From CAMASH01 sp041746635 (GTDB lineage: Bacteria > Verrucomicrobiota > Verrucomicrobiia > Chthoniobacterales > Terrimicrobiaceae): a DNA stretch of 64,000 nucleotides. A program made the translations under genes and the position numbers. The notes beneath the pieces were generated by a model, which did not search any database, was not told the DNA's origin, and saw only the letters and a list, made by a program, of their open reading frames with translations. Shown here piece by piece: positions 13,988-22,068 of this stretch (positions within the stretch are counted from its first letter, which is position 1; every line of letters starts with the position of its first letter). The stretch lies in NCBI GenBank assembly GCA_041746635.1, contig JBGTGQ010000034.1, positions 1-64,000 on the forward strand. The letters are read 5' to 3'.

Positions 13988-14812
13988 CTATTTCTTGAGA
14001 TGACGTCCAAAAAATTCTGCCACAGTGACGCGCTGGGCGGGGGTGAGATTGAACCAGTGACCTTTCTCGGGTAGGAAGATGAGGCGGGATTCCACCCCGG
14101 CGGCTCGCAGACGATCGTGGATTCGCTGGCTTTGATCGGGAAGAACGAGGGTGTCGTTCGCGCCGTGGATGATGAGGAAAGGCGGGGAGTCGGCGCTGAC
14201 GTGATTGACCGGGCTGCCGGCGCGGGCTTCGGGGATCTTTTCCTCAATGGGTCCGCCGAGGAGCCGCTCGATGTCGCTCGGGTTGCCATGGGCGTATTGA
14301 CGGCCAATCGCGACGAGGTCGGTGACGGGATAGAGGGCGAAGACGGCGCGAATTTTCTCGCGACCTTCGATCGTTCCAAGGAGGGCGGCGAGATGGCCAC
14401 CGGAAGATTCCCCGGCAGCAGCGATGCGGTTGGGGTCGAGTCCGTATTGGGCGGCGTTGGCCTGCAGCCAGTGGAGCGCGGCCCGGCAATCCTGCAATTG
14501 CGCGGGAAATTTGGCCTCGTTGCTCAGGCGGTAATCAATGGCGGCAATGGCGATGCCATGGCGGGTGAGGTCGCGTACATTGAGGTGATAGCCGCGGCTG
14601 CCCAGCTTCCAGCTTCCGCCAAAAACCCAGAGGACGACTGGCGCGGGACGGGCGGACTCCGGCGGCAGATAGAGGTCGAGGCGCAGCTCACGTCCAGCGG
14701 GTGAGGCGAAGACGATGTCGCGATGGATTTTTTCTCCGCCCACGCGAGGCGGGCTGTAAGCGGCGCATCCGAAGAGGAGAAGGACAAAGGCAGAAAGTAT
14801 GACCTTGTTCAT
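13988..14812 (-). CDS. Lipoprotein alpha/beta hydrolase (esterase)
   Basis: The 274-aa protein starts with a lipoprotein signal (lipobox LLLFGC, Cys16). The hydrolase part shows FGGSWKLG (oxyanion region, 64-71), the nucleophile elbow GESSGG (Ser136), HGANDTLV (acid) and EKGHWF (His), as in the BD-FAE/carboxylesterase-like group. It probably cleaves ester groups (for example from polysaccharides) at the outer membrane or periplasm. It diverges from metK across about 260 bp. Confidence 0.85.
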   Translation of the reverse strand: MNKVILSAFVLLLFGCAAYSPPRVGGEKIHRDIVFASPAGRELRLDLYLPPESARPAPVVLWVFGGSWKLGSRGYHLNVRDLTRHGIAIAAIDYRLSNEAKFPAQLQDCRAALHWLQANAAQYGLDPNRIAAAGESSGGHLAALLGTIEGREKIRAVFALYPVTDLVAIGRQYAHGNPSDIERLLGGPIEEKIPEARAGSPVNHVSADSPPFLIIHGANDTLVLPDQSQRIHDRLRAAGVESRLIFLPEKGHWFNLTPAQRVTVAEFFGRHLKK

Positions 14813-15013
14813 TGATCGAATGATAGGCGACGAAATTCGCGGCAGGCCTCTCCTATTTTAAGAAAGGACCAGTGGCGCCTAGCGCAAGGAACCGGAAGTC
14901 GGGAACTTTGCGATTCATTGCCGACAAATCGCGGCTCGTTGTTGGCACGGGGGTATTTATTCTCCCCGTTACGGCTTTCTGGACATCTATTCCGAAGACC
15001 CAATTTACCGGAT

Positions 15014-15058
15014 TTGACAAACTTTTGCATCCAACCTATAAATATATCGTAATATATT
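15014..15058 (+). promoter_or_regulatory. metK promoter with overlapping palindromic operator
   Basis: TTGACA (15014-15019), a 17-bp spacer and TATAAA (15037-15042) form a near-consensus sigma-70 promoter. AATATAT-CGTA-ATATATT (15041-15058) is a perfect 7-bp inverted repeat overlapping the end of the -10 box and the expected start point, an ideal place for a repressor. The leader to ATG 15072 is then only ~20-25 nt and lacks a Shine-Dalgarno, which leaves no room for a riboswitch. Confidence 0.65.
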
Positions 15059-15071
15059 AATATAAAATTCC

Positions 15072-16244
15072 ATGTCCCGCCGTTACATTTTTTCCTCCGA
15101 GTCCGTTGGTGAAGGCCATCCCGACAAAGTTTGCGACACGATCTCCGATGCCATTCTGGACGCGTGTCTGGCCCAAGACAAATTCAGCCGCGTGGCCTGC
15201 GAGACGTTTGTGAAGAGCAACGTTGTCGTGGTGGGCGGCGAGATCACGACGGAGGCGCGTTTCGACTACAACGCCATTATTCGTCAGGCCGTGCGCGAGA
15301 TCGGCTACACCAACAGCGATGATATTTTTCACGCCGACCACATCTTCATCAACAACTACCTCACCGCCCAAAGTGCGGATATTTCCCAAGGCGTGGACGC
15401 CAAAAAGGCCAAGGGCAAAAAGACCGCCGAGCAGGGCGCGGGCGACCAAGGGCTGATGTTTGGCTACGCCTGCAACGAAACGCCGGAACTCATGCCTGCG
15501 CCGATTATGTTTGCTCATCGCCTCGGCCGCGAATTGACCCGACTGCGCAAGCGCGGGGCGGTGAATTGGCTGCGTCCCGACGCCAAGAGCCAGGTTTCCG
15601 TCGTCTATGAAGACGGAAAACCCGTCGCCATCTCCAACGTCGTCATTTCAACCCAGCACGCCGCCTCGGTCGAACATGCCGAAATCGAAAAATTCTGCAT
15701 CGAGAAGGTGATCAAGAAAGTCCTGCCCAAAAAGCTTCTTACGCCCAAGACCGAATTCCTCATCAACCCGACCGGACGTTTCGTCATCGGCGGACCCCAG
15801 GGCGACAGCGGCCTGACCGGACGCAAGATCATTGTCGATACCTATGGCGGCATGGGCCGTCACGGCGGCGGAGCCTTTTCCGGCAAGGACCCCTCCAAGG
15901 TGGATCGCAGTGCCGCTTACATGGGCCGCTACGTGGCCAAAAACGTGGTGGCCGCCGGCCTCGCCGCGAAATGCGAAGTGCAATTCGCCTACGCCATCGG
16001 CCATCCCCAGCCGGTCAGTGTCCACATTGACACCTTCGGCACCCACACCGTGGCCGAGGAGAAAATCGAGAAAGCCGTGTTGAAAACCTTCAGCTTCAAA
16101 CCGGCCGACATCGTCAGCCAGCTCAATCTGCTGCGGCCGATTTATTCGAAAACCACCAACTACGGCCACTTCGGCAAGGACGACGCGGACCTGACTTGGG
16201 AAAGCACCGACAAAGCCGCCGCGCTGAAAAAAGCAGCGGTCTGA
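15072..16244 (+). CDS. metK: S-adenosylmethionine synthetase
   Basis: The 390-aa protein has SESVGEGHPDKVCDTISDAI (11-30), GDQGLMFGYA and GGMGRHGGGAFSGKDPSKVD, all diagnostic of MetK. It makes SAM from methionine and ATP in the cytoplasm. It is followed by ahcY in the same direction after 202 bp, so the SAM-forming and SAH-removing steps lie together. Transcription is probably driven by the promoter at 15014-15042. Confidence 0.97.
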   Translation: MSRRYIFSSESVGEGHPDKVCDTISDAILDACLAQDKFSRVACETFVKSNVVVVGGEITTEARFDYNAIIRQAVREIGYTNSDDIFHADHIFINNYLTAQSADISQGVDAKKAKGKKTAEQGAGDQGLMFGYACNETPELMPAPIMFAHRLGRELTRLRKRGAVNWLRPDAKSQVSVVYEDGKPVAISNVVISTQHAASVEHAEIEKFCIEKVIKKVLPKKLLTPKTEFLINPTGRFVIGGPQGDSGLTGRKIIVDTYGGMGRHGGGAFSGKDPSKVDRSAAYMGRYVAKNVVAAGLAAKCEVQFAYAIGHPQPVSVHIDTFGTHTVAEEKIEKAVLKTFSFKPADIVSQLNLLRPIYSKTTNYGHFGKDDADLTWESTDKAAALKKAAV

Positions 16245-16250
16245 GCTTCG

Positions 16251-16434
16251 TCCACAGATTACGCAAAGCTGTCACGGCGCTTACACCGTCGGACCATTCC
16301 CAACTTCTCAACTACCTGAAAGCAACCCAACACCACCGAGGCCTTCTGATCAATTTCGGAGCCCCGAGTCTTGAACACAAGCGCCTCGTTTTCGGTTCAC
16401 CGGATAATCTGTGTGAATCTGTGAAATCTGTGGA
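16251..16434. repeat. Inverted repeat arms between metK and ahcY
   Basis: TCCACAGATT (16251-16260) and AATCTGTGGA (16425-16434) are perfect inverse complements at the two ends of the intergenic region. The right side also has tandem AATCTGTG units (from about 16406). The arm ends 12 bp before the ahcY start. Confidence 0.55.
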
Positions 16435-16446
16435 CCAAATCAAATT

Positions 16447-17916
16447 ATGAGCACTGCAACACTGGAATCCAAAGCCGCCTCGAAACCCGCCCGCGCGAAA
16501 TCCCAGCTTTCCAAGGAGGATTACGAAGTCCGCGACATTTCCCTGGCCGAATTCGGCCGCAAGGAACTCGACATCGCCGAGCACGAAATGCCCGGCCTCA
16601 TCGCCACCCGCCAGAAGTACGGCCCGAAAAAGCCCCTCCAAGGTGTGCGCATCACGGGCTCCCTGCACATGACCATCCAGACCGGCGTGCTCATCGAGAC
16701 CCTCAAGGAACTCGGTGCCGACGTCCGTTGGGCTTCCTGCAACATCTTCTCCACCCAGGACCATGCGGCCGCCGCCATCGCGGCTTCCGGCACGCCTGTC
16801 TTCGCTTGGAAAGGCGAGACCCTCGAGGAATATTGGGACTGCACCTGGAAGGCCATCATCTTCCCCGGCGGCAAGGGCCCACAACTCATTGTGGACGACG
16901 GCGGCGATGTCACCCTCCTCATTCACAAAGGCTACGAAATGGAAAACGGTGACACTTGGATCGACACGCCGTCCGACAACCACGAAATCTCCGTGGTCAA
17001 GGCCCTCCTCAAGAAAATCAAGGCCGAACAGCCCGGCATTTTCCATGAGATCTTGCAGGAACTGAAAGGCGTCTCCGAGGAAACCACCACCGGGGTGCAC
17101 CGCCTCTACGAAATGCAGAAAGCGGGGAAGCTCCTCTTCCCTGCCATTAACGTCAACGACTCCGTCACCAAGGCTAAATTCGACAACCTCTACGGCTGCC
17201 GCGAATCCCTCCTCGACGGCATCAAACGCGCCACCGATGTCATGATCGCCGGCAAAGTCGGAGTCGTCTGCGGCTGCGGCGACGTGGGTAAAGGCTGCGC
17301 CGAAGCCCTCAAGGGCATGGGTGCCCAAGTCATCGTGACCGAAATTGACCCGGTTTGCGCCCTGCAAGCCGCCATGGCCGGCCATCGCGTAATGCCCATC
17401 GAGGACACTCTCGGCATCGGCGACATCTACGTCACCACCACCGGCAACCGTGACATCATCACCACCGATCACATGGTCAAAATGAAAGACCAGGCCATCG
17501 TCTGCAACATCGGCCACTTCGACAACGAGATCCAAGTGGACAAGCTCGAAAAAATTGCCGGCATCAAAAAGCTGAACATCAAGCCCCAGGTGGACAAATA
17601 CACCTTCCCGGCCGGCAACAGCATCTACATGCTGGCCGAAGGACGCCTGGTGAACCTCGGCTGCGCCACCGGTCATCCGAGCTTCGTCATGAGCAACAGC
17701 TTCACCAACCAGACCCTCGCCCAAATCGAACTCTGGGAAACCCGCGCGACCCGTCCCATCGGCGTCACCGTGTTGCCCAAAAAACTTGACGAGGAAGTCG
17801 CCCGCCTCCACCTGGAAAAAATCGGAGTCAAACTCACCGTCCTTTCCAAGGCACAAGCCGACTACATCGGCGTGCCAGTGGATGGCCCTTACAAGCCCGA
17901 CCACTACCGCTACTAA
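16447..17916 (+). CDS. ahcY: S-adenosylhomocysteine hydrolase
   Basis: The 489-aa protein belongs to the longer bacterial AhcY class. Motifs: ALKELGADVRWASCNIFSTQ, DDGGDVTLLIHKGYEME, the NAD-binding GKVGVVCGCGDVGKGCAEA and the C-terminal HYRY. It hydrolyses SAH to adenosine and homocysteine and so relieves methyltransferase inhibition. A strong intrinsic terminator follows it. Confidence 0.97.
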   Translation: MSTATLESKAASKPARAKSQLSKEDYEVRDISLAEFGRKELDIAEHEMPGLIATRQKYGPKKPLQGVRITGSLHMTIQTGVLIETLKELGADVRWASCNIFSTQDHAAAAIAASGTPVFAWKGETLEEYWDCTWKAIIFPGGKGPQLIVDDGGDVTLLIHKGYEMENGDTWIDTPSDNHEISVVKALLKKIKAEQPGIFHEILQELKGVSEETTTGVHRLYEMQKAGKLLFPAINVNDSVTKAKFDNLYGCRESLLDGIKRATDVMIAGKVGVVCGCGDVGKGCAEALKGMGAQVIVTEIDPVCALQAAMAGHRVMPIEDTLGIGDIYVTTTGNRDIITTDHMVKMKDQAIVCNIGHFDNEIQVDKLEKIAGIKKLNIKPQVDKYTFPAGNSIYMLAEGRLVNLGCATGHPSFVMSNSFTNQTLAQIELWETRATRPIGVTVLPKKLDEEVARLHLEKIGVKLTVLSKAQADYIGVPVDGPYKPDHYRY

Positions 17917-17989
17917 GGAAGGACAGAGGGGGCCCGCGGCTCCTCATTCTCAACATCTTCGCCGCCGCAACGCGGCGACCCAGAGAAAA

Positions 17990-18019
17990 GGCCGGACCGA
18001 AAGGTCCGGTCTTTTTTTT
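17990..18019 (+). terminator. Intrinsic terminator after ahcY
   Basis: GGCCGGACC-GAAA-GGTCCGGTC forms a 9-bp stem (one G-U) with a GNRA loop, followed by a run of eight T. A second small stem (TCGCCGC/GCGGCGA) lies just upstream at about 17959-17978. Confidence 0.85.
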
Positions 18020-18195
18020 GCGCGCGCCTACGACGCCATTTACCCTGCAACGCGAAAACCCTTCCATCTCCGGTGTAGCAGGGGCCCATTTGCGCAGCGA
18101 CCTTGAACGAGAAGTGGATGAACTGCCGGAACCGGAGATCGTAGGTCGGATTGGCCTGATCGTGCCGAAGGGTGGCGACGAATTTTTCCGAAGTC

Positions 18196-19035
18196 CTAAG
18201 CGGTGGCTGTGGGATAGCTGCCAAGCACCTTGACTGCCCGGCAGCGTTTGGAGAGTTTCTGGTAGAGGTCCACCATCTGTAAATCGCGGGTGTGTCCGTC
18301 GGCCTCGACAAAAAAGAAGATGTCCTGGCTGCCGCGCGAGGCGGGGCGGCTGGCGAAGTGGCTCAAGTTGATGCTGAGGGTTTTGAAAGGTTCCAACGCG
18401 GAAACCAGCGCGCCCGGTTTGTCCTCGATGCGCAGAATCAGCAGGGTCATGTCGTGACCCGAAGGCGGGTTGGAATTGCGACCGATGACGAAAAATCGGG
18501 CGGAGCTTTGCGCGTCGTCGCTGCCTTCGCTGGACAGGAAAATCTCGGCGCAAACGGAGAGGTGCTCGGTTTCGGCCAGTTGATCGAGGGTCTGGTTGGC
18601 CAGGCCGTAATCCGGATCGTTAATGGGAATTACGCCGCAATCCGCCTTGTCGCTCTTCACTTCGGCCAGCACCTCGGCGACGTCGGCAAAGAAAAGATAA
18701 CGCACGCTGGAACCGAATTTGCTTTTGGCCGCCTGATGCGAGGGCGAGCCGGCCGGTCCCAGGCAGGCGATGGCGATGTCTTTTTCCAGAGCCAGCGAGG
18801 CCGACATGATCTCGCGGTAAATGGCACGGATGGCCTCGGGTGTGAGCGGTCCATCGCTGCGTTCGACCAGGCTGCGCAGCACGCGGTTTTCCCGTTCCGG
18901 CGAATAGATGGGCAGGCCGTCGCGATTTTTAATCGTGCCAATTTCCTTGGCCACCGTGGCCCGTTCGTTGAGCAGGCGCAGGAGTTCGGTATCGATGGCG
19001 TCAATTTTGGCGCGCAGGGGATCGAGGTCACTCAT
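18196..19035 (-). CDS. pheA: Chorismate mutase / shortened prephenate dehydratase / ACT protein
   Basis: The 279-aa protein has the P-protein order. A chorismate mutase helix bundle (1-85: LRAKIDAIDTELLRLLNERA, YSPEREN) is followed by the start of the dehydratase domain (89-168: CLGPAGSPSHQAA, DCGVIPINDPDYGLANQTLD) and an ACT domain (~196-279: ILRIEDKPGALVSALEPF). Normal proteins are about 355-360 aa. Here about 80 residues of the dehydratase second lobe are missing, and the frame jumps from AEIFLSS to SARFFVIGR, so the catalytic TRF motif reads ARF. The chorismate mutase part looks intact; dehydratase activity is doubtful. The gene follows scpB by 16 bp. Confidence 0.85.
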   Translation of the reverse strand: MSDLDPLRAKIDAIDTELLRLLNERATVAKEIGTIKNRDGLPIYSPERENRVLRSLVERSDGPLTPEAIRAIYREIMSASLALEKDIAIACLGPAGSPSHQAAKSKFGSSVRYLFFADVAEVLAEVKSDKADCGVIPINDPDYGLANQTLDQLAETEHLSVCAEIFLSSEGSDDAQSSARFFVIGRNSNPPSGHDMTLLILRIEDKPGALVSALEPFKTLSINLSHFASRPASRGSQDIFFFVEADGHTRDLQMVDLYQKLSKRCRAVKVLGSYPTATA

Positions 19036-19051
19036 GGCAGATGGTCAATCG

Positions 19052-20020
19052 TCACTGGTCAGTAGTCAATGGCTGGTCGGAAGCATTCGACTCCGCGGAC
19101 TCCGGACTTTCCCCTTCATGGACGGGGACCCCCGGTTCCACGGGTGCTTCTTCTGCGACAGGAACAGGGGCTTCCGCTTCTGCGGGCCCCTCCTCCACAG
19201 CGGGCTCGGGGATTTCGGGTTGCGGCGGCGGTTCCTCCACCGACACCTCGGCTTTGGGCAGGTTGATTTTGCGAAGTTCGGTGGCGTTGGGCAGATCGTC
19301 GAGATCCTTCAAGCCAAAGTGTTCCATGAAATTTTGCGTCGTCTCGTAAAGCAGCGGCCGGCCGGGGATCTCGGCACGGCCGGCGATTTTGACCAGACCG
19401 CGGTCAAGGAGTGTTTGCATCACGCCGTCCACGGCCACGCCGCGCACGGCCTCGATGTCCGCGCGGGTGATGGGCTGGCGGTAGGCGATGATGGCCAGGG
19501 TTTCCAGCGCAGGGGCGCTGATGCGGGAGGGACGATTTTCGGGGTAGAGCTGACGGAGCCAGGGGGAATACTCGGGTTTGGTCACAAGTTGCCAGCCAGC
19601 GGCATTCTCACGCAGGTCATAGACATGCGACGGGTCGGCGCAGTCCGTCTCGATTTCCTCAATGGCGGCCTGGATGGCGGGCTCCTTCACCTTGGCAAAG
19701 GCGGCAAGGACGAGGTTTTCCTTGTCGGCGTCCGCGGCACCCTTGAGGACGGCGATGAGTTCCTTGGCCGAAACGGCTTTTTGCGAGGCAAACAGGATGG
19801 CCTCGATTATCATCTTCAGCGGTTGGCCGGAATCATTGCTCTCACTTTCCGCTGGCGGGATGAAATCCTCCACGGCAATGGAAATCTGCTCCTCCGGCCC
19901 GGGAGAGGCGGACTCCTCCACGACCCGCGCGACGGCGTCGTCATTCTGCTCCACAACATCGGTCACCGCCTCTTCACTGACGGGTTCGGCGGAATTTTTT
20001 GGTGATTTCTTTTTGCTCAT
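19052..20020 (-). CDS. scpB: Segregation and condensation protein B (extended tails)
   Basis: The 322-aa protein has a central ScpB double winged-helix core (~60-235: LKMIIEAILFASQKAVSAKE, IIAYRQPITRADIEAVRGV, GRPLLYETT). An acidic N-terminal tail (~55 aa) and a Glu/Pro-rich C-terminal tail (~240-322) add about 120 aa to the usual length. It works with ScpA and SMC in chromosome condensation. Its start overlaps the scpA stop by ATGA. The last codons (SDQPLTTDQ) are formed from a TGACTACTGACC-type intergenic repeat. Confidence 0.93.
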   Translation of the reverse strand: MSKKKSPKNSAEPVSEEAVTDVVEQNDDAVARVVEESASPGPEEQISIAVEDFIPPAESESNDSGQPLKMIIEAILFASQKAVSAKELIAVLKGAADADKENLVLAAFAKVKEPAIQAAIEEIETDCADPSHVYDLRENAAGWQLVTKPEYSPWLRQLYPENRPSRISAPALETLAIIAYRQPITRADIEAVRGVAVDGVMQTLLDRGLVKIAGRAEIPGRPLLYETTQNFMEHFGLKDLDDLPNATELRKINLPKAEVSVEEPPPQPEIPEPAVEEGPAEAEAPVPVAEEAPVEPGVPVHEGESPESAESNASDQPLTTDQ

Positions 20021-20778
20021 GCCACCACTTCCTCCTCCCGTGGAGTCGCAGCGGCAGCGGTGCGTTCGATCCAGATTTCGTCGAAATGGGTCTCCTGGCG
20101 GACGCGAAGTTGTTTCAGACGGATGAGTTCAAGCATGGCAAGAAAAGTGACGACGATTTCAGTTCGGCTGGCGGCCTGGGCGAAGCATTCCTCGAAGCGC
20201 ATCGAGACGTTGCCCGCAGTGACCCGCAACAAGTAGTCGATCTTATCGGAAACGGTGAAGTTTTCCTCAAATATTTCCCGCAAATCTTCGGGTTTGTTTT
20301 TCTCCAGCCGCTTGAGGATTTTCTGGAAGGCATTGATGAGGTCGAAAATGCCTACCTCGCCGACGAGCAGGGTGTCGGCGGCGGGCAGGTCGGGCACGAC
20401 CGGAAAACGCGGGAAAAGCTGTTCCTGCAAGGCCTGGCGGCTGCGGAGTTGGTTGGCGGCCTCCTTGAATTTTTTGTACTCGATGAGCTGGCGGATCAGC
20501 TCCCAGCGCGGATCATCGTCCTCGGCGTCCTCCTCGGCCATCTGCTGGTCGCGGGGCAGGAGGGTGCGGCTCTTGATATAAAGCAAGTTCGCGGCCATGA
20601 CGATGAACTCGCCCGCGAGGTCAATGTTGAGAACCTGAAAGGCCGCCATGTATTCGAGGTATTGCTTCGTGATGCGCTCAATCGAAATCTCGTAGATGTC
20701 CACCTCATCACGCTTGATGAGGTAGAGCAGGAGATCGAGCGGTCCTTCAAAGACCTCGAGTTTGACCTTGTAATCCAC
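20017..20778 (-). CDS. scpA: Segregation and condensation protein A
   Basis: The 253-aa kleisin shows the ScpA N-terminus (VFEGPLDLLLYLIKRDEVDIYEI), the LAGEFIVMAANLLYIKSRTLLP helix and a C-terminal winged helix (LAMLELIRLKQLRV). It bridges SMC heads and binds ScpB. ATG 20778 is the family start. It sits 14 bp after hpf and overlaps scpB by 4 bp, so hpf-scpA-scpB-pheA looks like one transcription unit. Confidence 0.95.
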   Translation of the reverse strand: MDYKVKLEVFEGPLDLLLYLIKRDEVDIYEISIERITKQYLEYMAAFQVLNIDLAGEFIVMAANLLYIKSRTLLPRDQQMAEEDAEDDDPRWELIRQLIEYKKFKEAANQLRSRQALQEQLFPRFPVVPDLPAADTLLVGEVGIFDLINAFQKILKRLEKNKPEDLREIFEENFTVSDKIDYLLRVTAGNVSMRFEECFAQAASRTEIVVTFLAMLELIRLKQLRVRQETHFDEIWIERTAAAATPREEEVVA

Positions 20779-20792
20779 CAGCCCTGATTTCC

Positions 20793-21146
20793 CTAGCGGT
20801 GCGTGTAGCCCCGCTTGCGCCCCTCGCTGGCCAGACGCGTCACATGTTTTTTGTGGCTGGCGAGCTTGGTTTTGCGTTTGCGGAGTTGCTGGGAAAGTTT
20901 GGCCACCACCTTGTCAATCGCCGCGTAGAGATCGTCCTCCGCGTCCTCGGCGTGGATGTCGGGGCCCGGAACAGCCAGGTGCACCTTGACCGTATGCTTC
21001 TTGGTCTTGGTCTCGTCGTGCAGCAGAACAACATGGGCAGCCAGGATCTCGTCGGTAATTTGCTCCAGGTGAGCAATTTTTTCCGCAACAAAGGAGTGGA
21101 TCGCGGCGGTGAGGGTGAGATGGCGGGGGCTGAGGTGGATTTGCAT
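20793..21146 (-). CDS. hpf: Ribosome hibernation promoting factor (short form)
   Basis: The 117-aa protein MQIHLSPRHLTLTAAIHSFV... with DIHAEDAEDDLYAAIDKVVAKL is the S30AE/RaiA domain, with a basic C-terminal tail (QLRKRKTKLASHKKH) and no long-form dimerisation domain. It binds the 30S subunit in slow growth and stabilises inactive ribosomes. Confidence 0.93.
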   Translation of the reverse strand: MQIHLSPRHLTLTAAIHSFVAEKIAHLEQITDEILAAHVVLLHDETKTKKHTVKVHLAVPGPDIHAEDAEDDLYAAIDKVVAKLSQQLRKRKTKLASHKKHVTRLASEGRKRGYTHR

Positions 21147-21205
21147 AAAATAAGATAGTCGAATGGGAGACCCTTCGCGAGGGGAAGAACTCCCTAGGGG
21201 AAAAA

Positions 21206-21976
21206 TTACCTGCGCCGGGGAATGATGGCTAGGTAATTTCGCACCGGCCCGTAAGCGGGAATGTCGATCACGGGTTTATCCCCGACCAAGGCCACAAGCA
21301 TGGTCGAGGAACCGCCGTCCAGATTGAGAGCGTTTCGCGCCGTCCAACCGCTGAGGAGACCGGGGGCGAGAAGCAAATCCGCCGTCTCCGCCAAAGTGGC
21401 CGGAGACGTCGTCACGAGCGCCCAATTCCCTTTTCCGTCGCCCGCCACCAGCGTGCGGCGGGCCAACCGCACCGCATTGAGGCCGGGAATGGCTTCCCTG
21501 TTTTCCACCAGCCACGGACCGGCCTGCAACGCTTCCCGCACGTCCGATCCCGGCTTGAAAGCTCCCGCGCGAACGAGTTCGATACGCTGGCCGCGCACGA
21601 CCAAAATGCCACTGAGAAGCTTGGCCCGCTCGAAACCATGGAGGCTTTTTCCTCCCGTGATGACCAGTCCCAGCGGGGTGAAATCCGGATGAAAATATCC
21701 CCCGTTGACCCCCGCAACCGCCCCACTCTCCCGCAAGACGGTGAGGAGGGGTTTGCGAGCCGAGGGATCGTTCTCCATCACGCGAAAAACACCCTCCTTC
21801 TCGTGGAACGAAACTCCCCAGACACGAACCGTCCGGTCGCCCAGCGTCGCCGTGCTTTCCCAAGCCACCGCATTGCCCGCGAGCGCGCCAAGTTTCGTGA
21901 GTTTTCCCGCGGTCCAACCTGCCTCAACCCGGACCAGGACGACCAGGGCAAGGAAAGCGGTCAGGAGAATTCGCAT
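21206..21976 (-). CDS. Secreted phosphodiester glycosidase-family (NAGPA) protein
   Basis: The 256-aa protein has an N-terminal signal peptide (LLTAFLALVVLVRVEA, residues 4-19). The NAGPA-like domain shows AGVNGGYFHPDF, GVITGGKSL-like text, LQAGPWLV and the hallmark NLDGGSSTMLV near the C-terminus. Family members hydrolyse sugar-phosphodiester bonds or act in cell-wall metabolism. Acting outside the cytoplasm is expected. It is 59 bp upstream of hpf on the same strand. Confidence 0.85.
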   Translation of the reverse strand: MRILLTAFLALVVLVRVEAGWTAGKLTKLGALAGNAVAWESTATLGDRTVRVWGVSFHEKEGVFRVMENDPSARKPLLTVLRESGAVAGVNGGYFHPDFTPLGLVITGGKSLHGFERAKLLSGILVVRGQRIELVRAGAFKPGSDVREALQAGPWLVENREAIPGLNAVRLARRTLVAGDGKGNWALVTTSPATLAETADLLLAPGLLSGWTARNALNLDGGSSTMLVALVGDKPVIDIPAYGPVRNYLAIIPRRR

Positions 21977-22068
21977 GGCACTTGATGAAATGGGTTGCTC
22001 TCCCTACCGCAAGGGAAATCGCTGCAATCCAAACATGGAAAATCTTCCAAGCTGATCTATAAACGTCC

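Noticed and set aside
14820..15071. SAM or SAH riboswitch upstream of metK
   Set aside because: The likely transcription start lies about 20-25 nt before the ATG, and no riboswitch core was seen further upstream.
16312..17904. 530-codon minus-strand ORF opposite ahcY
   Set aside because: Antisense shadow; ahcY motifs are complete on the plus strand.
18018..18233. 71-codon plus-strand ORF between ahcY and pheA
   Set aside because: It overlaps the ahcY terminator and the 3' end of pheA on the other strand and has no start context or recognisable product.
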